Positions 16,756 to 25,738 of a stretch of DNA of 64,000 nt are shown here, in pieces; the stretch's first letter is position 1, and the number at the start of each line of letters is the position of its first letter. Source of the stretch: Oceanospirillum sp048265165 (GTDB taxonomy: Bacteria; Pseudomonadota; Gammaproteobacteria; Pseudomonadales; Halomonadaceae); the NCBI RefSeq assembly GCF_048265165.1, contig NZ_JBLXCD010000001.1:186001-250000 (forward strand), in the 5' to 3' direction. The notes below the pieces were generated by a model. It was given only the letters and a program-made list of their open reading frames with translations, had not been told where the DNA came from and did no database searches. The position numbers were made by a program, and so were the translations under genes.

Positions 16756-18210
16756 ATGGTTATGAACGATGTTGCTACGGCTTTGTCCTTGGAGTCGCAG
16801 AAAGACCATGCTGAGTTATCAGATGTTTTGACTCAGCAACGTATGGCGTTCAGGCAGTCCGGGCAGGAGGATTATCGTCAGCGTTGTCAGCACCTGAAGA
16901 GCCTGAAGCGCCTGCTGCTGGAGAATCAGTCGGATATTATAGCGGCGATCAACCGGGATTACGGTAACCGCTCGTACCACGAAACCCTGATTGCAGAAGT
17001 GATTACTGTGGTGAGTGATATCGATCATACCCTGAAACATCTGAAAAAATGGATGCGGGTACAACGGCGCGGCATCGATATGATGCTTTATCCGGGGGCG
17101 AAGAATCGTGTTATTCCTCAGGCAGTGGGTGTTGTGGGCTTAATTATCCCCTGGAATTTTCCTCTGAATCTGGGGTTTTCAGGCCTGACGGCGGCTTTTG
17201 CGGCGGGCAACCGCGCTATGGTCAAGATGTCGGAGAACTCTGTACATTTCAGTGAGCTATTGATTCAGTTGGCACCGGATTATTTTTCTGCGGATAAACT
17301 CCGGTTTTTCACAGAAACCGGAAATGTCGGTGTGGCATTTTCCAGGCTCCCATTTGATCACCTGATGTTCACCGGTTCCGGACAGACAGGCCGTAAAGTG
17401 ATGGCGGCTGCGGCTGAAAACCTGACACCGGTAACGTTAGAGCTGGGAGGGAAGTCCCCGGCGGTGATCGATCCTGAATACCCTCTGGCGAAGGCGGTAG
17501 AGCGCCTGATGTTTGTGAAACAGTTTAACGCCGGACAGATCTGCACCACGGTGGATTATGTTTTTGTCCATGGGGGCCAGCTAAACGCTTTTGTCGCCGA
17601 GGTGAAACGCTGGGTCGGTCAACATTGCCCTGATATTCACAGCATAGATTACACCTCAGTGATTGATGACCGAGCTTTTCAGCGTTTGCTGGATATGCTG
17701 GCGGATGCCCGGGATAAGGGGGCTGAGGTGATCAATCTGACTGGGCAGGAGCCTGATGCCGCCAGTCGTAAGCTGCCGCTGACCCTGGTACTGAACTCAA
17801 CGGATGAGATGGTCATCGAGCAGCGGGAAACCTTCGGTCCGATTCTGATGGTGAAGACCTATACCGATCCGCAGGACGTGATCGATTATGTGAATGACAG
17901 GGATCGACCATTGGCGCTGTATCCTTTCAGTAATAATAAGCCACTGGTGAATCGTTATATTGGCAATATTCTGTCTGGTGGTGTTTCTGTGAATGATGCC
18001 TTGTTCCATGTGGGGCAGCATGATTTGCCTTTCGGAGGTATTGGCGGCAGTGGCATGGGGCATTATCACGGTTATGAAGGCTTTCTGACCTTCTCGAAAC
18101 TACGACCTGTTTTCTATCAGTCTGCGTTTTCACCCATGAAATATCTGATGCCGCCTTACGGAAAAACCGCTGATCGTATGCTGGGGCTGATCGCTAAGCT
18201 CAAACTTTAG
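16756..18210 (+). CDS. Aldehyde dehydrogenase (coniferyl-aldehyde-dehydrogenase type)
   Basis: An NAD(P)-dependent aldehyde dehydrogenase. The Rossmann and catalytic motifs are clear: IIPWNFPLNL, FTGSGQTGRKV, the general base Glu in LELGGKSPAV and the nucleophile Cys in FNAGQICTTVDYV. The 484-residue length and the C-terminal KYLMPPYGKTADRML tail match the coniferyl aldehyde dehydrogenase/fatty-aldehyde subgroup, which ends in a hydrophobic or membrane-associating tail. The start at 16756 lies five bases after GGGAG; a second ATG two codons later is possible. No aromatic degradation genes are nearby, so the physiological aldehyde is unknown. Confidence 0.88.
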   Translation: MVMNDVATALSLESQKDHAELSDVLTQQRMAFRQSGQEDYRQRCQHLKSLKRLLLENQSDIIAAINRDYGNRSYHETLIAEVITVVSDIDHTLKHLKKWMRVQRRGIDMMLYPGAKNRVIPQAVGVVGLIIPWNFPLNLGFSGLTAAFAAGNRAMVKMSENSVHFSELLIQLAPDYFSADKLRFFTETGNVGVAFSRLPFDHLMFTGSGQTGRKVMAAAAENLTPVTLELGGKSPAVIDPEYPLAKAVERLMFVKQFNAGQICTTVDYVFVHGGQLNAFVAEVKRWVGQHCPDIHSIDYTSVIDDRAFQRLLDMLADARDKGAEVINLTGQEPDAASRKLPLTLVLNSTDEMVIEQRETFGPILMVKTYTDPQDVIDYVNDRDRPLALYPFSNNKPLVNRYIGNILSGGVSVNDALFHVGQHDLPFGGIGGSGMGHYHGYEGFLTFSKLRPVFYQSAFSPMKYLMPPYGKTADRMLGLIAKLKL

Positions 18211-18344
18211 ACCCTGTTCGAGGTATGGGATGAGTCGCCGAGTCATCGGATGACTCCGCAATGACAGTAAAATACGACGGGTACAGTAAAACCCTGCTGG
18301 GCCTAACGCTCGCTGGCAGCTGTGAGTGCTCAGCAAGTTCTGCT

Positions 18345-18404
18345 TACTATCAACAACCTCTAACTGCTATCAACAGGCTCAGGCTGTAATCAACAGGTTC
18401 TGAT
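18345..18404. repeat. Three imperfect 20-bp direct repeats
   Basis: Units at 18345-18364, 18365-18384 and 18385-18404 share the core ATCAACA with a variable tail. They end exactly at the last base of the LysR gene on the minus strand, filling the gap to the aldehyde dehydrogenase. No function is evident. Confidence 0.7.
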
Positions 18405-19303
18405 TAGGGGTTGCTATGGCAGCGTTTTAATTCACTGATCAACTCTTTGATGAGTGGTGTTAAAACTGCATTCTTCAGCGTTATCAGCATCACAGGGATC
18501 TCATAATGGTACTGCTCTGGCAAAATCGCTTTTAGCTGACCCTTTTCGACCCATTGATTCGCATAGTGCTCTGGCAGATAGCCGATAAACCGGCCAGACA
18601 GCACCATATGTGCAATGCCCTGATCATGGTAAGCCGTGGCGGTATTCTGATAATTTAGCCCGTCATTTCTGGTTTCTTTATCTCTCTGATAGTGGCTGGA
18701 GACAATTTCAGCTTCTTGCAGCAAGGCTTCACGGGCATCATCATCGCAATTAAACAACGGATGCCCTTTAGAGCAATACAAGTAGTTCACTTCGTCCTGT
18801 AACGGGTAGTAGTCCAGCCCACGAATAGGATGACGACTCACACCCAGCCCCACCATAGAACGCCCGCTGATAACCGATGTTTCGACCTCTCTTGCTTCAC
18901 ACACGTTGATTTCAAACTGAATGGAATCGCTTTTATCTCTGAGTGCTGCGATCGCTTTTGAGATTCCACAACGCGGATCGTTAACCAGGTTATCAATCGA
19001 GGCGATGGTGACACGGCCTGTCAGCTCATTTTTGGAACTGGCAACGGTCGCCGCAAAAGCTTCGCACTGCCTGAGCAGTTCCAGACTGGCCTGATAGGTG
19101 ACACGTCCGGGTTCTGTTATCTCAAAACCACTACGTCCACGTTTGCATAACGTCAGGCCCAGCCGGATCTCCAGGTCAGACAGATGGGAGCTGATGGTTG
19201 ATCGCCCGATGTTTAACCTTGATTCAGCTGCCGATAAACCGCCGGATTCAACAATTGCGACAAAGATTCTTAAGAGTTTTAAGTCGACATCATGGATCTG
19301 CAT
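18404..19303 (-). CDS. LysR-family regulator, likely of the hut operon
   Basis: A full-length LysR-type regulator (299 aa). The winged helix-turn-helix is at residues 5-65: LRIFVAIVESGGLSAAESRLNIGRSTISSHLSDLEIRLG. The effector domain follows, with a CSKGHPLF strand and a C-terminal PEHYANQWVEKGQLKAILPE region. It is divergent from hutH with 157 bases between starts, the classic arrangement for a LysR regulator acting on its neighbour. In most gammaproteobacteria the hut genes are controlled by a GntR-type repressor HutC, which is absent here, so this is an unusual but plausible hut activator. Ribosome site GGAGAAATTCTTAT. Confidence 0.87.
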   Translation of the reverse strand: MQIHDVDLKLLRIFVAIVESGGLSAAESRLNIGRSTISSHLSDLEIRLGLTLCKRGRSGFEITEPGRVTYQASLELLRQCEAFAATVASSKNELTGRVTIASIDNLVNDPRCGISKAIAALRDKSDSIQFEINVCEAREVETSVISGRSMVGLGVSRHPIRGLDYYPLQDEVNYLYCSKGHPLFNCDDDAREALLQEAEIVSSHYQRDKETRNDGLNYQNTATAYHDQGIAHMVLSGRFIGYLPEHYANQWVEKGQLKAILPEQYHYEIPVMLITLKNAVLTPLIKELISELKRCHSNP

Positions 19304-19381
19304 ATAAGAATTTCTCCGGCTGCGATGCAGCGCTCATTCTTTGTTTGATAACTTTTGTTCGATAAAACAGGAATAATGATC

Positions 19382-19396
19382 AGATATTCTTTATCT
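19382..19396. promoter_or_regulatory. Candidate LysR operator in the hut divergent promoter
   Basis: AGATATTCTTTATCT is an AGATA-N5-TATCT inverted repeat located 65 bases before the hutH start and 79 bases beyond the regulator start. Its size fits a LysR-type site, but the assignment rests on position only. Confidence 0.4.
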
Positions 19397-19460
19397 ATAA
19401 AACATAAGTTGCAAGATATAGTTCTGCCAGAAGCTAGATTTTCACCGGAGAACTATAAAA

Positions 19461-20972
19461 ATGACGTTTAAATACGGGATAGATACACTTACTGTTGAAT
19501 TGGTCAACGATATCGCCAATGGCTCTGTTGAAGCTGAGCTCTGCACGCAAGCAAAAGACAAAATCAACGCCAGCCGGAAAAATGTTGAGCATATGGCCAG
19601 CTCAGATTCTGCGGTATATGGCATTAATACCGGTTTTGGCCCTCTGTGTGATACCCAGATCTCTCCTGCTGAGACCAATCTGTTACAAAAAAACCTGCTG
19701 ATCACCCATGCGGTTGGCTTGGGTAACCCCATCAACAAGTCAATCTCTAAGCTGATGCTGATTACCAAAGTTCAGGCACTAAGCCAGGGGTTTTCGGGTA
19801 TTCGTCTTGAAGTCGTTGAGAGAATGCTCAAATTTTTAGAGCTGGATCTGATTCCTGTCGTACCAGAGCAAGGTTCAGTGGGGGCTTCGGGGGATTTAGC
19901 GCCACTTTCACATCTGTTTTTACCGTTAATCGGTGAAGGTGAGTTCTGGCAGGGTTCAGAAACGGTACCGGCGATCTCTCTGTTAAATGCTCATAACTTA
20001 GCACCTATGGAACTTGAAGCTAAAGAAGGGTTGGCGCTGATTAACGGCACGCAATTTATCCTGTCTCATGCCATTACAGCGCTGGTCAAAATGCGCTACC
20101 TGCTGGATTTAGCGGACTTAGCAGGTGCTATGAGCATTGAAGGTATGCAGGGCAGTTCGTCACCTTTCAGAGCAGAATTGCACCAGACCCGGCCATTTCC
20201 GGGCTGCGTGGAAGTGGCCGCCAGAATGCGAGCCTTTTTTGACGGTTCGCAGAATATGGCATCGCATACCAACTGTGATCGTGTACAGGACCCTTACTCA
20301 CTGCGTTGTATTCCTCAGGTGCATGGTGCATCCCGAAACGCCTATAAACATCTGAAAGAGTTAGCTGAGATTGAAATGAACTCAGTGACGGATAACCCCA
20401 TTGTGATCAGTCAGGAAGAAGCCATTTCCGGCGGCAGCTTCCACGGTCAACCTTTGGCGATGGCATTGGATTATGCATCTATCGCGGCGGCTGAGCTGGG
20501 TAATATTGCCGATCGTCGTTGCTATTTGCTACTTGAGGGGATGCACGGCCTGCCAAGAATGTTAACCGAGTCCGGTGGTTTAAACTCCGGCCTGATGATT
20601 CCTCAATATGCCACCGCAGCTTTAGTAACAGAAAACAAATCACTGTGTTTCCCGCCATCAGCAGACAGTGTGCCGACATCAATGGGGCAGGAAGATCATG
20701 TCTCTATGGGCAGTATTTCGGGTCGTAAGCTCAATCAGATCCTTGGCAATCTAGATAAAATTCTGGCCATTGAGCTGATGTATGCCGCCCAGGCGATCGA
20801 TTTCAGACGTCCGAATACCTGTTCAGAAACGATCGAGCAGAACCATCAGATTATCCGTAGCAAAGTCGCCAAGTTAGAAGAAGACAGACTGTTAAAACCT
20901 GACATTGACGCCATTATCGAGCTGGTTCAGACACAGGCGTTCTGTGTTGGTTCGCCAGAAAAACACGCTTAA
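19461..20972 (+). CDS. hutH: Histidine ammonia-lyase
   Basis: Deaminates L-histidine to trans-urocanate and ammonia, the first step of histidine degradation. The MIO prosthetic group precursor Ala-Ser-Gly is at residues 142-144 (GSVGASGDLAPLSH), the same numbering as Pseudomonas putida HutH, and the catalytic Tyr53 sits in AVYGINTGFG. The 503 residues match the family. It has a GGAG site ten bases before the ATG. The stop lies 29 bases before hutU, and it is the first gene of hutH-hutU-hutI-hutG. Confidence 0.95.
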   Translation: MTFKYGIDTLTVELVNDIANGSVEAELCTQAKDKINASRKNVEHMASSDSAVYGINTGFGPLCDTQISPAETNLLQKNLLITHAVGLGNPINKSISKLMLITKVQALSQGFSGIRLEVVERMLKFLELDLIPVVPEQGSVGASGDLAPLSHLFLPLIGEGEFWQGSETVPAISLLNAHNLAPMELEAKEGLALINGTQFILSHAITALVKMRYLLDLADLAGAMSIEGMQGSSSPFRAELHQTRPFPGCVEVAARMRAFFDGSQNMASHTNCDRVQDPYSLRCIPQVHGASRNAYKHLKELAEIEMNSVTDNPIVISQEEAISGGSFHGQPLAMALDYASIAAAELGNIADRRCYLLLEGMHGLPRMLTESGGLNSGLMIPQYATAALVTENKSLCFPPSADSVPTSMGQEDHVSMGSISGRKLNQILGNLDKILAIELMYAAQAIDFRRPNTCSETIEQNHQIIRSKVAKLEEDRLLKPDIDAIIELVQTQAFCVGSPEKHA

Positions 20973-21001
20973 ACCGGGAAAACATAACGGAGACGCTTAG
21001 A

Positions 21002-23014
21002 ATGAATGATATCAATCTTTTTCAACAAACGATTAAGCAAGGCATCCCTGCTAGTTTACCTGCTGCAAGGCCGTACCCGGAGAACGCTAACCGAGCACCG
21101 AAACGAAAAGATATTTTAAGGACGGATGAAAAACAGCTGGCAGTACGCAATGCGCTGCGTTACTTCCCGAAAGAGTGGCATGCAGAACTGGCCCCTGAGT
21201 TCGCCAAAGAGCTGAACGAATCGGGCCGGATCTATATGTACCGTTTTAAGCCTGAGCACTCATTGAGCGCGCGTTCTATTGAGGATTATCCGGCGAAGTG
21301 CCAGCAGGCTGCTGCGATCATGCTGATGATCGACAACAACTTAGATCCGGCGGTGGCTCAGCATCCGGAAGAACTGATCACCTATGGTGGCAATGGCGCA
21401 GTATTCCAGAACTGGGCACAGTATCTTCTGACGATGAAGTATCTGAGTGAGATGGAATCGGATCAGACACTGCATATGTATTCCGGCCACCCGATGGGCT
21501 TGTTCCCTTCTTCTGAAGAGGCACCAAGGGTTGTTGTGACTAACGGTATGATGATCCCGAACTACTCCAAACCGGATGATTGGGAAAAATTTAATGCTCT
21601 GGGTGTGACCCAATACGGCCAGATGACTGCCGGATCATTTATGTACATTGGTCCGCAGGGTATTGTTCACGGTACAACCATTACGGTGATGAATGCCTTC
21701 CGTAAGGTACTGAATAAAGGTGAAAGCCCGAAAGGTAAGATCTTCTTAACCGCAGGGCTGGGCGGTATGAGTGGTGCCCAGCCTAAAGCGGGCAACATTG
21801 CTGACTGTATTACGGTCTGTGCTGAAGTGAACCCTAAAGCGGCCATCAAACGCCATGAGCAGGGCTGGGTAGACGAACTGGTTGATAATATGCCGGATCT
21901 GGTTGCCCGTGTTCGCAAAGCACAGAAAAATGAAGAAGTTGTCTCCATTGCCTTTATCGGTAATGTGGTCGATGTCTGGGAAAGCTTTCTGGCTGAGGAT
22001 ATTTTCATTCATTTAGGTTCTGACCAGACCTCACTGCATAATCCCTGGTCCGGTGGTTACTACCCGACAGACATTAGCTACGAAGAGTCAAACCGTTTGA
22101 TTCGTGAAGAGCCGGAAGTCTTTAAAGAAAAAGTACAGGCCACACTGAAGCGCCACGCCGATGCGATCAATAAGCATACGGCAAAGGGCACCTATTTCTT
22201 CGATTACGGTAATGCCTTCTTGCTTGAAGCGTCACGGGCGGGCGGTGATGTGATGGCTGAAAACGGTATCGACTTCAAATATCCCTCTTATGTTCAGGAT
22301 ATCCTGGGGCCGATGTGTTTTGACTATGGTTTTGGCCCCTTCCGCTGGGTTTGTACTTCAGGGAATCCGGATGACCTGGATAAAACGGATGAGATTGCAG
22401 CGAAGGTGCTGGAACGCATTATGCGGGACTCTCCGGAGGAGATTCAGCAGCAGATGCAGGACAACATCACCTGGATCAATGACGCGAAACAGAACAAACT
22501 CGTGGTCGGCTCACAGGCTCGTATCCTGTATGCCGATGCACAGGGCCGGGCAGAAATTGCGAAAGCCTTTAATGATGCCATTAACGCCGGTGAGATTGGG
22601 CCTGTGGTTTTAGGCCGTGATCATCACGATGTCAGTGGTACTGACTCCCCTTACCGTGAAACGTCAAATATCTATGATGGCAGCCGTTTTACAGCGGATA
22701 TGGCGATTCATAACGTGATTGGTGACGGCTTCCGGGGTGCAACCTGGGTGTCGATTCACAATGGCGGCGGTGTCGGCTGGGGTGAAGTAATCAACGGTGG
22801 TTTTGGTATGCTGCTGGATGGTTCTGAAGCCTGTGAGCGTCGCCTTAAAAATATGCTGTTCTTCGATGTCAATAACGGCATTGCACGACGCAGCTGGGCC
22901 AGAAATACAGAAGCCAATTTTGCCATCAAGCGCGAAATGGAACGCACGCCGAAACTTAAAGTGACCCTGGCAAATCAGGTCGATGATGGCTTGCTGGAAG
23001 GTTTGGATTTTTAA
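21002..23014 (+). CDS. hutU: Urocanate hydratase, long form
   Basis: Converts urocanate to 4-imidazolone-5-propionate using tightly bound NAD. The NAD-binding Gly-rich region GLGGMSGAQPKAGN and the conserved block FDYGFGPFRWVCTSGNPDDL with its reactive Cys are present, as is the terminal GDGFRGATWVSIHNGGGVGWGEVINGGFG region. At 670 residues it is about 110 longer than the common ~555-residue HutU. The N terminus (about 90 residues with NRAPKRKD and YFPKEWH) and other insertions make the difference, a recognised longer urocanase branch. Second gene of the operon with a GGAG site before the ATG. Substrate follows from neighbouring hutH and hutI. Confidence 0.93.
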   Translation: MNDINLFQQTIKQGIPASLPAARPYPENANRAPKRKDILRTDEKQLAVRNALRYFPKEWHAELAPEFAKELNESGRIYMYRFKPEHSLSARSIEDYPAKCQQAAAIMLMIDNNLDPAVAQHPEELITYGGNGAVFQNWAQYLLTMKYLSEMESDQTLHMYSGHPMGLFPSSEEAPRVVVTNGMMIPNYSKPDDWEKFNALGVTQYGQMTAGSFMYIGPQGIVHGTTITVMNAFRKVLNKGESPKGKIFLTAGLGGMSGAQPKAGNIADCITVCAEVNPKAAIKRHEQGWVDELVDNMPDLVARVRKAQKNEEVVSIAFIGNVVDVWESFLAEDIFIHLGSDQTSLHNPWSGGYYPTDISYEESNRLIREEPEVFKEKVQATLKRHADAINKHTAKGTYFFDYGNAFLLEASRAGGDVMAENGIDFKYPSYVQDILGPMCFDYGFGPFRWVCTSGNPDDLDKTDEIAAKVLERIMRDSPEEIQQQMQDNITWINDAKQNKLVVGSQARILYADAQGRAEIAKAFNDAINAGEIGPVVLGRDHHDVSGTDSPYRETSNIYDGSRFTADMAIHNVIGDGFRGATWVSIHNGGGVGWGEVINGGFGMLLDGSEACERRLKNMLFFDVNNGIARRSWARNTEANFAIKREMERTPKLKVTLANQVDDGLLEGLDF

Positions 23015-23034
23015 ACTTCTGATAGCTGGTATCA

Positions 23035-23063
23035 GAATGCCATCCATTTTTCGGATGGCATTC
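23035..23063 (+). promoter_or_regulatory. Perfect hairpin between hutU and hutI
   Basis: GAATGCCATCC (23035-23045) and GGATGGCATTC (23053-23063) form an 11-bp stem with a seven-base loop. No T tract follows, so it is more likely an mRNA-stabilising or processing hairpin within the operon than a terminator. Confidence 0.75.
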
Positions 23064-23090
23064 AAAACCCGTCTCACCTGCAATTTAAAG

Positions 23091-23104
23091 CCCCAAGCTT
23101 GGGG
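23091..23104. promoter_or_regulatory. 14-bp perfect palindrome upstream of hutI
   Basis: CCCCAAGCTTGGGG lies 62 bases before the hutI start. It may be a small operator or, as RNA, a short tight hairpin. No known binding site is assigned. Confidence 0.6.
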
Positions 23105-23166
23105 GCGAACCTCAATATCCCCACTTTAAAGCTATAAGAAAGTAGCGATAAGAAAGAGAGTGCCTC

Positions 23167-24438
23167 ATGACAATATCGGATACCGTGATGAATCAGAACA
23201 ATACTGGTGCTCATCACTGTGACCTCTTAATACACAACGTGTCTTTAGCGACAATGGATTACGAAACGTCAGGCCCGGTATCCCACTATGGCCAGCTAGA
23301 GGATGGTTTGTTGGCTGTCACCGCAGGGCGTATCAGCTGGGTTGGGGCAGCATCAGAAGCTCCAGAGTTTGAAGCTATTGAACGGATAGATGGACAGAAA
23401 GGCTGGCTAACACCGGGACTGATCGATTGCCATACTCATCTGGTATATGGCGGCAGTCGTGCCCGTGAATTTGAGTGGCGTTTACAGGGTGTGTCTTATG
23501 AAGAGATTGCCCGTAAAGGCGGCGGCATTGTCAGTACCGTGACCGCCACCAGAGCGGCTTCTGATGAAGAGTTATTTGCTTCAGGTTTAAAGCGCTTACA
23601 GCGTCTGATGGCTGAAGGGGTGACAACGGTTGAGATCAAATCAGGGTATGGCCTTGATACCGAAACTGAGCTGAGAATGCTGAAAGTGGCCGGTCGACTG
23701 GCAGAACATACCGGGCTGACGGTGAAGCGAACATTCCTAGGGGCTCATGCGATTCCAGCAGAGTACAAACATGACCCGGATGCCTATCTGGATATTGTGA
23801 TCAATGAAATGCTACCCATAGTGGCAGAGCAGAAACTGGCAGATGCTGTGGATGTGTTCTGTGAAGGTATTGGTTTTTCACCAGAGCAGACCCGACGTTT
23901 GTTTGAAGCAGCGGTAAAACACGGCTTGCCAGTAAAAGGGCATGTTGAGCAACTTAGTGATCTCAAAGGGGCGGTACTGGCGGCAGAGTTTAATGCTCTG
24001 TCAGTGGATCACCTAGAGTATCTTGCTGAAGAAGATTTACCGATATTAAAGCAGGCCGGAACCGTTGCAGTGATGCTGCCGGGAGCCTTCTATTGTCTGA
24101 AAGAGACTCAACTGCCACCAATAAAAGCTTTGTTCGAACACAATATTCCGGTGGCAGTCTCAACCGACCTGAATCCGGGAACATCCCCTGTGGCATCTCT
24201 GCTACTCGCGATGAATCAGAGCTGTGTGTTATTTGGTATGACCCCGGAGCAAGCACTGGCGGGCACCACCTGTCATGGCGCAAAGGCGCTGGGGTTAGAA
24301 AATAGCAAAGGTGTGCTTAAAACGGGTTATGACGCCGATCTGGTGTTGTGGCCAGTGGAGCACCCCAGTGAACTCAGCTACGGCATTAATATGCACCGTC
24401 CGGCAAAAATCTGGCTGGCGGGGCAAGAAGCAAAATGA
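23167..24438 (+). CDS. hutI: Imidazolonepropionase
   Basis: Hydrolyses 4-imidazolone-5-propionate to N-formimino-L-glutamate; a metal-dependent amidohydrolase. Motifs: LTPGLIDCHTHLVYGGSRAREFEWRL with the first HxH metal pair, the conserved FLGAHAIPAEYK, a VKGHVEQLSD His, and VSTDLNPGTSP with the metal Asp. 423 residues, the usual size. The start follows an AAGAAAGAGAG site. It overlaps the following hutG frame by four bases (ATGA), consistent with coupled translation. Confidence 0.94.
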   Translation: MTISDTVMNQNNTGAHHCDLLIHNVSLATMDYETSGPVSHYGQLEDGLLAVTAGRISWVGAASEAPEFEAIERIDGQKGWLTPGLIDCHTHLVYGGSRAREFEWRLQGVSYEEIARKGGGIVSTVTATRAASDEELFASGLKRLQRLMAEGVTTVEIKSGYGLDTETELRMLKVAGRLAEHTGLTVKRTFLGAHAIPAEYKHDPDAYLDIVINEMLPIVAEQKLADAVDVFCEGIGFSPEQTRRLFEAAVKHGLPVKGHVEQLSDLKGAVLAAEFNALSVDHLEYLAEEDLPILKQAGTVAVMLPGAFYCLKETQLPPIKALFEHNIPVAVSTDLNPGTSPVASLLLAMNQSCVLFGMTPEQALAGTTCHGAKALGLENSKGVLKTGYDADLVLWPVEHPSELSYGINMHRPAKIWLAGQEAK

Positions 24439-24452
24439 AACGGAGTGAATCA

Positions 24453-25439
24453 ATGACCTATAACCCCGTAGATATGACGGTATGGGCTGGTCGGGTTGAT
24501 AGTGAAGAGGCCGGTGCCAGCACGCGCTGGCATCAGGAAATTAGCCCATTACCCGCGGATGGTTTTGAGCCAGATGGTATTGCCATTCTGGGTTTTGCCT
24601 GTGATGAAGGTGTGCGCAGGAATAAAGGACGCCAGGGGGCCAAAGAAGGCCCAGCGGCAATTCGTCGGGCCTTGTCCAATGCCGCTTGGCACCTGCCGGT
24701 TAACGCTTGGGATGCGGGTGATGTCAGTTGTGATGATGCTTCAATGGAAGTCGCGCAAAATCAGTTGGCGGCTAAAATCACCTTTCTGCTGGATAATGGG
24801 CTTAAGCCTGTTGTACTGGGAGGTGGCCATGAGATCGCCTGGGGTAGTTACCAGGGATTGGCACAACATATTTACGCTGAAGAGAAGAGTGCCCGTATTG
24901 GTATTGTCAATCTGGATGCTCATCTGGATCTGCGTAATCCCGACATTCAGCCCAGTTCAGGCACGCCGTTTCGCCAGATTGCTCAATGGTGCAATGCCAA
25001 TAACAAAGCGTTTAATTACTACTGCATTGGTGTTAACGAAACGGCTAATACTCAGGCGTTGTTTGAATTTGCCCGTGAGCGGGGTGTTAAATGGCGGCTG
25101 GACCGTGATTGTAAAGCCACCGACCTGGAAGCCATTCAGCAGGACATCAAGAACTATCTGACAGAGCTGGATTACCTCTATCTGACGATCTGCCTGGATG
25201 CCTTCAGTGTGGCCGTAGCCCCGGGTGTCAGCGCGCCGTCCATTATGGGGCTGGATGCGGTGACCGGATGTGAAATCATCCGCCTGATCCTGAAAGAAGC
25301 CGCTACAGCTAATGTCCCAGTTGTACTGACTGATATCGCTGAGTGCAACCCATTGCTGGATGAAGATCATCGCACCGCTAAACTGGCGGCTAGGCTCGTG
25401 GCGGAGGTTAGTCAGGAACTGACCCGGGCAACAGATTAG
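24453..25439 (+). CDS. hutG: Formimidoylglutamase (arginase family)
   Basis: Cleaves N-formimino-L-glutamate to L-glutamate and formamide, the last step of this route. Arginase-fold metal motifs: GGGHEIAWGS (His), NLDAHLDLR (Asp-x-His-x-Asp), and ITICLDAFSVAVAPGVSAP. In the last, the first Asp of the usual DxD metal pair is a Cys (ICLDAF instead of IDLDxF). Many HutG relatives vary here, so activity is likely but not certain. The ATG at 24453 follows CGGAGTGAATCA and gives 328 residues. An ATG at 24435 overlapping the hutI stop adds six residues and is also possible. Confidence 0.88.
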   Translation: MTYNPVDMTVWAGRVDSEEAGASTRWHQEISPLPADGFEPDGIAILGFACDEGVRRNKGRQGAKEGPAAIRRALSNAAWHLPVNAWDAGDVSCDDASMEVAQNQLAAKITFLLDNGLKPVVLGGGHEIAWGSYQGLAQHIYAEEKSARIGIVNLDAHLDLRNPDIQPSSGTPFRQIAQWCNANNKAFNYYCIGVNETANTQALFEFARERGVKWRLDRDCKATDLEAIQQDIKNYLTELDYLYLTICLDAFSVAVAPGVSAPSIMGLDAVTGCEIIRLILKEAATANVPVVLTDIAECNPLLDEDHRTAKLAARLVAEVSQELTRATD

Positions 25440-25738
25440 AAGCAGCTTTATAGCTGTTTCAGATTTATTTTTAGTGAGTGATGTCCTCCTGCCGTGCTTT
25501 TTTGTAGACTCTTTTAAAGCCTGTGTTTGAGCTATTGTTATATTTCTCTTACATTATTATTTTGAATGCTAGGTTTTCAGACTGATTTACATAAGCTGAA
25601 CGTCCGTTATCGCGTGTGATGTGTCTCTTTCAGTGAGTATTAAGATCCGTTCAGCGAATGGGAATACTCAGGGAAGATATTAGGATGGCGGCTGATCCCG
25701 AAAGAGATCAGGTTTCAGCGAGCGCTAAGGAGAGATCC
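25440..25738. other. Intergenic region before slt
   Basis: About 300 bases after hutG. A weak AGCAGC/GCTGTT hairpin lies immediately after the hutG stop and is followed by T-rich sequence that may end the operon. No small gene or recognisable operator was seen in the rest. Confidence 0.5.
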
